Shown piece by piece: positions 20,776 to 22,871 of a DNA stretch of 22,871 bases. Origin of the DNA: a virus. The DNA is taken from IMG/VR virus record IMGVR_UViG_3300012936_000186, positions 1 to 22,871 of that record. One strand, 5' to 3'. Numbering within the stretch: position 1 is the stretch's first letter; every line of letters begins with the position of its first letter. The notes beneath the pieces are model-generated. The model made no database searches and was not told where the DNA came from. It was given only the letters and a program-made list of their open reading frames with translations. A program made the position numbers and the translations under genes.

Positions 20776-22871
20776 ATGCAAGTACAAAAGAGAGACGGCA
20801 CACTAGAAGAATTAAACATCGATAAACTCCATAAAGTCGTAATGTATGCATGTGAAGGCATTTCTGGAGTTAGTGCAAGTGAAGTAGAAATTAATTCTAA
20901 AATTCAGTTCTTTGAAAAAATAGCAACAGAAGATATTCAAGAAACACTTATTAAAAGTGCCGCAGATCTTATCTCAGAAGATACACCAAATTATCAGTAT
21001 GTAGCAGGTAGACTTATTAATTACCATTTGCGTAAGCAGGTATATAATACATTTGAGCCTCCTTGCCTTTGCGATATTATACAAGATAATATTGATGCTG
21101 GTATGTATGATTCAGAGTTTACTGACCTCTACACTAAAGATCAAATTAATCAATTACAAGAATATATAGATCATAACAGAGATGAAGTTTTAACTTATGC
21201 GGCCATGGAACAGTTTCGAGGCAAGTACTTAGTACAGAATAGAGCCACAGGTAAAATATATGAAACTCCTCAAGTTGCATATATGATGATTGCGGCAACA
21301 TTGTTTGCAAACTATCCAGAAGAAACCAGAATGAGTTATGTAAAAGCATATTACGATGCTATTAGCACATTTAAAATTTCCTTGCCTACGCCAGTTATGG
21401 CAGGTGTAAGAACACCACAAAGGCAGTTTAGCAGTTGCGTACTTATAGAAACAGGTGATAGTTTAGATAGTATTAATGCAACAAGTAGTGCTATCGTTAA
21501 GTATGTAAGCCAGAAAGCAGGTATTGGTATAGGTGCAGGTAGTATTAGAGCTTTAGGCTCTCCTATTAGAAGTGGTGATACTACACATACAGGAGTTATC
21601 CCATTCTATAAAATGTTCCAGTCAGCAGTTAAAAGTTGTTCACAGGGTGGAGTAAGAGGCGGAGCGGCTACATTATACTACCCTATTTGGCATTTAGAAG
21701 TTGAGGATTTATTAGTATTAAAAAACAATAAAGGTGTTGAAGATAATCGTGTAAGGCATATGGACTATGGCGTACAGTTTAATAAACTTATGTATGAGAG
21801 ATTAATTAAAGGTGAAAATATTACTTTGTTTAGTCCACATGATGTACCAGGCTTATATGATACATTTTTTACTGATCAAGACAAATTCCAAGAACTATAT
21901 GAAAAAGCAGAACGTATGACTAGTATTAGGAAAAAGTCTATTCCTGCTATAGAACTATTCAGTGCCTTTGTACAAGAACGTAAAGATACAGGTAGAATTT
22001 ATTTAATGAATGTTGATCATGCAAATACTCATGGCGCATTTTTAGAAGATATTGCACCAGTAAGACAAAGTAATTTATGTTGTGAGATAGATTTACCTAC
22101 AAAACCTATGGACAATATTAATGATGAACAAGGCGAAATTAGTTTATGTACATTGAGTGCTATTAATTGGGGTGTTATTAAAGACACTATGGAGTTACAA
22201 AAAGTTGGTAATTTGGCAGTTAGAGCTCTAGATGAACTATTAGATTATCAAAGTTATCCTGTAATTGCGGCAGAACTTAGCACAAAGAAAAGACGTCCAT
22301 TAGGTGTAGGTATAATTAATTTTGCATACTGGATGGCTAAAAATGATAGCACATATCAAGAGCCTAATTTAGAATTAATAGATGAATGGTCAGAAGCATG
22401 GAGTTATGGGCTTATAAAAGCAAGTATGGAGTTAGCTCAAGAAAAAGGTAAGTGTCCAGGAACAGATGAAACAAAATACGGACAAGGTATTACTCCTAAT
22501 CAAACATATAAAAAGGATGTTGACGAATTAGTTAAACATAAAGAAAGGCTTGATTGGAAACAATTAAGAAAAGATTTAAAAGAACATGGTATTAGAAATA
22601 GTACTCTTATGGCACTAATGCCTGCAGAAACGTCTGCACAAATTAGTAACAGCACAAACGGTATTGAACCACCACGTAGTTATGTAAGTATTAAACAAAG
22701 TAAACATGGTGTTTTAAAACAAGTCGTGCCAGGCTTTCCATATTATAAAAATAAGTATGATTTACTATGGGATCAAAAGTCTCCTCAGGGCTATTTGAAG
22801 ATTATGGCTGTATTGCAAAAATACATTGACCAAGGAATATCTGTAAATACCTCCTACAACCCTGAGCATTA
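20776..22871 (+). CDS. nrdA: Class Ia ribonucleotide reductase, alpha subunit (3' partial)
   Basis: About 698 residues are present and the gene continues past the window; E. coli NrdA has 761. It reduces ribonucleoside diphosphates to deoxyribonucleotides together with the radical-bearing NrdB, supplying dNTPs for phage replication. The N-terminus MQVQKRDGTLEELNIDKLHK is an ATP-cone (about residues 1-90). Active-site residues align by motif and spacing: C221 (RQFSSCVLIETGD), N433-L-C435-C-E437 (thiyl-radical loop) and C458 (GEISLCTLSAIN). C435 to C458 is 23 residues, as from C439 to C462 in E. coli. The paired radical-transfer tyrosines and the C-terminal redox cysteines lie beyond the edge. 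The ATG follows AAAGGA at 20765-20770. nrdB is expected nearby downstream. Confidence 0.97.
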   Translation, partial: MQVQKRDGTLEELNIDKLHKVVMYACEGISGVSASEVEINSKIQFFEKIATEDIQETLIKSAADLISEDTPNYQYVAGRLINYHLRKQVYNTFEPPCLCDIIQDNIDAGMYDSEFTDLYTKDQINQLQEYIDHNRDEVLTYAAMEQFRGKYLVQNRATGKIYETPQVAYMMIAATLFANYPEETRMSYVKAYYDAISTFKISLPTPVMAGVRTPQRQFSSCVLIETGDSLDSINATSSAIVKYVSQKAGIGIGAGSIRALGSPIRSGDTTHTGVIPFYKMFQSAVKSCSQGGVRGGAATLYYPIWHLEVEDLLVLKNNKGVEDNRVRHMDYGVQFNKLMYERLIKGENITLFSPHDVPGLYDTFFTDQDKFQELYEKAERMTSIRKKSIPAIELFSAFVQERKDTGRIYLMNVDHANTHGAFLEDIAPVRQSNLCCEIDLPTKPMDNINDEQGEISLCTLSAINWGVIKDTMELQKVGNLAVRALDELLDYQSYPVIAAELSTKKRRPLGVGIINFAYWMAKNDSTYQEPNLELIDEWSEAWSYGLIKASMELAQEKGKCPGTDETKYGQGITPNQTYKKDVDELVKHKERLDWKQLRKDLKEHGIRNSTLMALMPAETSAQISNSTNGIEPPRSYVSIKQSKHGVLKQVVPGFPYYKNKYDLLWDQKSPQGYLKIMAVLQKYIDQGISVNTSYNPEH

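Noticed and set aside
1-22871. CRISPR array, tRNA, insertion sequence, attachment site or toxin-antitoxin pair.
   Set aside because: No regularly spaced repeats, cloverleaf with a CCA-type end, transposase motif, flanking direct repeats or paired small genes of that kind were seen by eye on either strand.

Overview
The window reads as a late-gene (virion) region of an AT-rich, marine T4-like myovirus, of the cyanomyovirus or pelagimyovirus kind. The reasons are: all 21 genes lie on the + strand and are tightly packed with ATGA or TAATG overlaps; seven gene starts or transcription units carry an exact GATAAATA motif matching the T4-type late promoter (NATAAATA); and the last gene is a class Ia ribonucleotide reductase large subunit (nrdA), cut by the window edge. 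No photosynthesis gene, tRNA, integrase or CRISPR is visible, so the host (cyanobacterium or SAR11-like) cannot be decided here.

Layout. 1-1896: the 3' part of a ParB-fold protein with a glycine-zipper tail, then a small tagged protein. 1980-3593: four small late genes, each behind its own GATAAATA promoter; the first three also end in strong intrinsic terminators, as expected for abundant virion proteins. 3602-12836: an operon of a small coiled-coil/membrane protein (XhlA-like), a very basic protein, a 2307-residue giant with an amidoligase-like core, and a 596-residue fusion of Cu/Zn superoxide dismutase, a ParB-like module and a basic C-terminal module. 12849-14795: an SGNH-hydrolase-like protein, a Lys-rich tagged protein, and two small ORFs that may be one gene split at an A7 run. 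14864-17538: two acidic or helical tagged proteins, a probable small virion protein, and a PD-(D/E)XK nuclease. 17582-20704: an 892-residue Mtd-N-like beta-rich tail protein and an unknown protein. 20776-end: nrdA.

The main observation is that seven proteins begin with a short helical peptide ending in (I/L)xE, for example MKINDIILE, MLIREIITE and MRLEEFADQILE. This is the pattern of the T4 capsid-targeting sequence of internal head proteins (as in MKTYQEFIAE), which the gp21 prohead protease cuts after (L/I)xE. I infer that this locus encodes a set of proteins loaded into the capsid and delivered with the DNA. It includes an enzyme-bearing giant (amidoligase fold) and a metal-complete SodC. 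Lys-rich, often Cys-paired modules recur in these proteins and could bind the packaged DNA. Additional (L/I)xE|A sites sit just before the amidoligase and SodC domains, so prohead-protease release of the enzymes is possible. All of this is inference from sequence pattern and needs virion proteomics.
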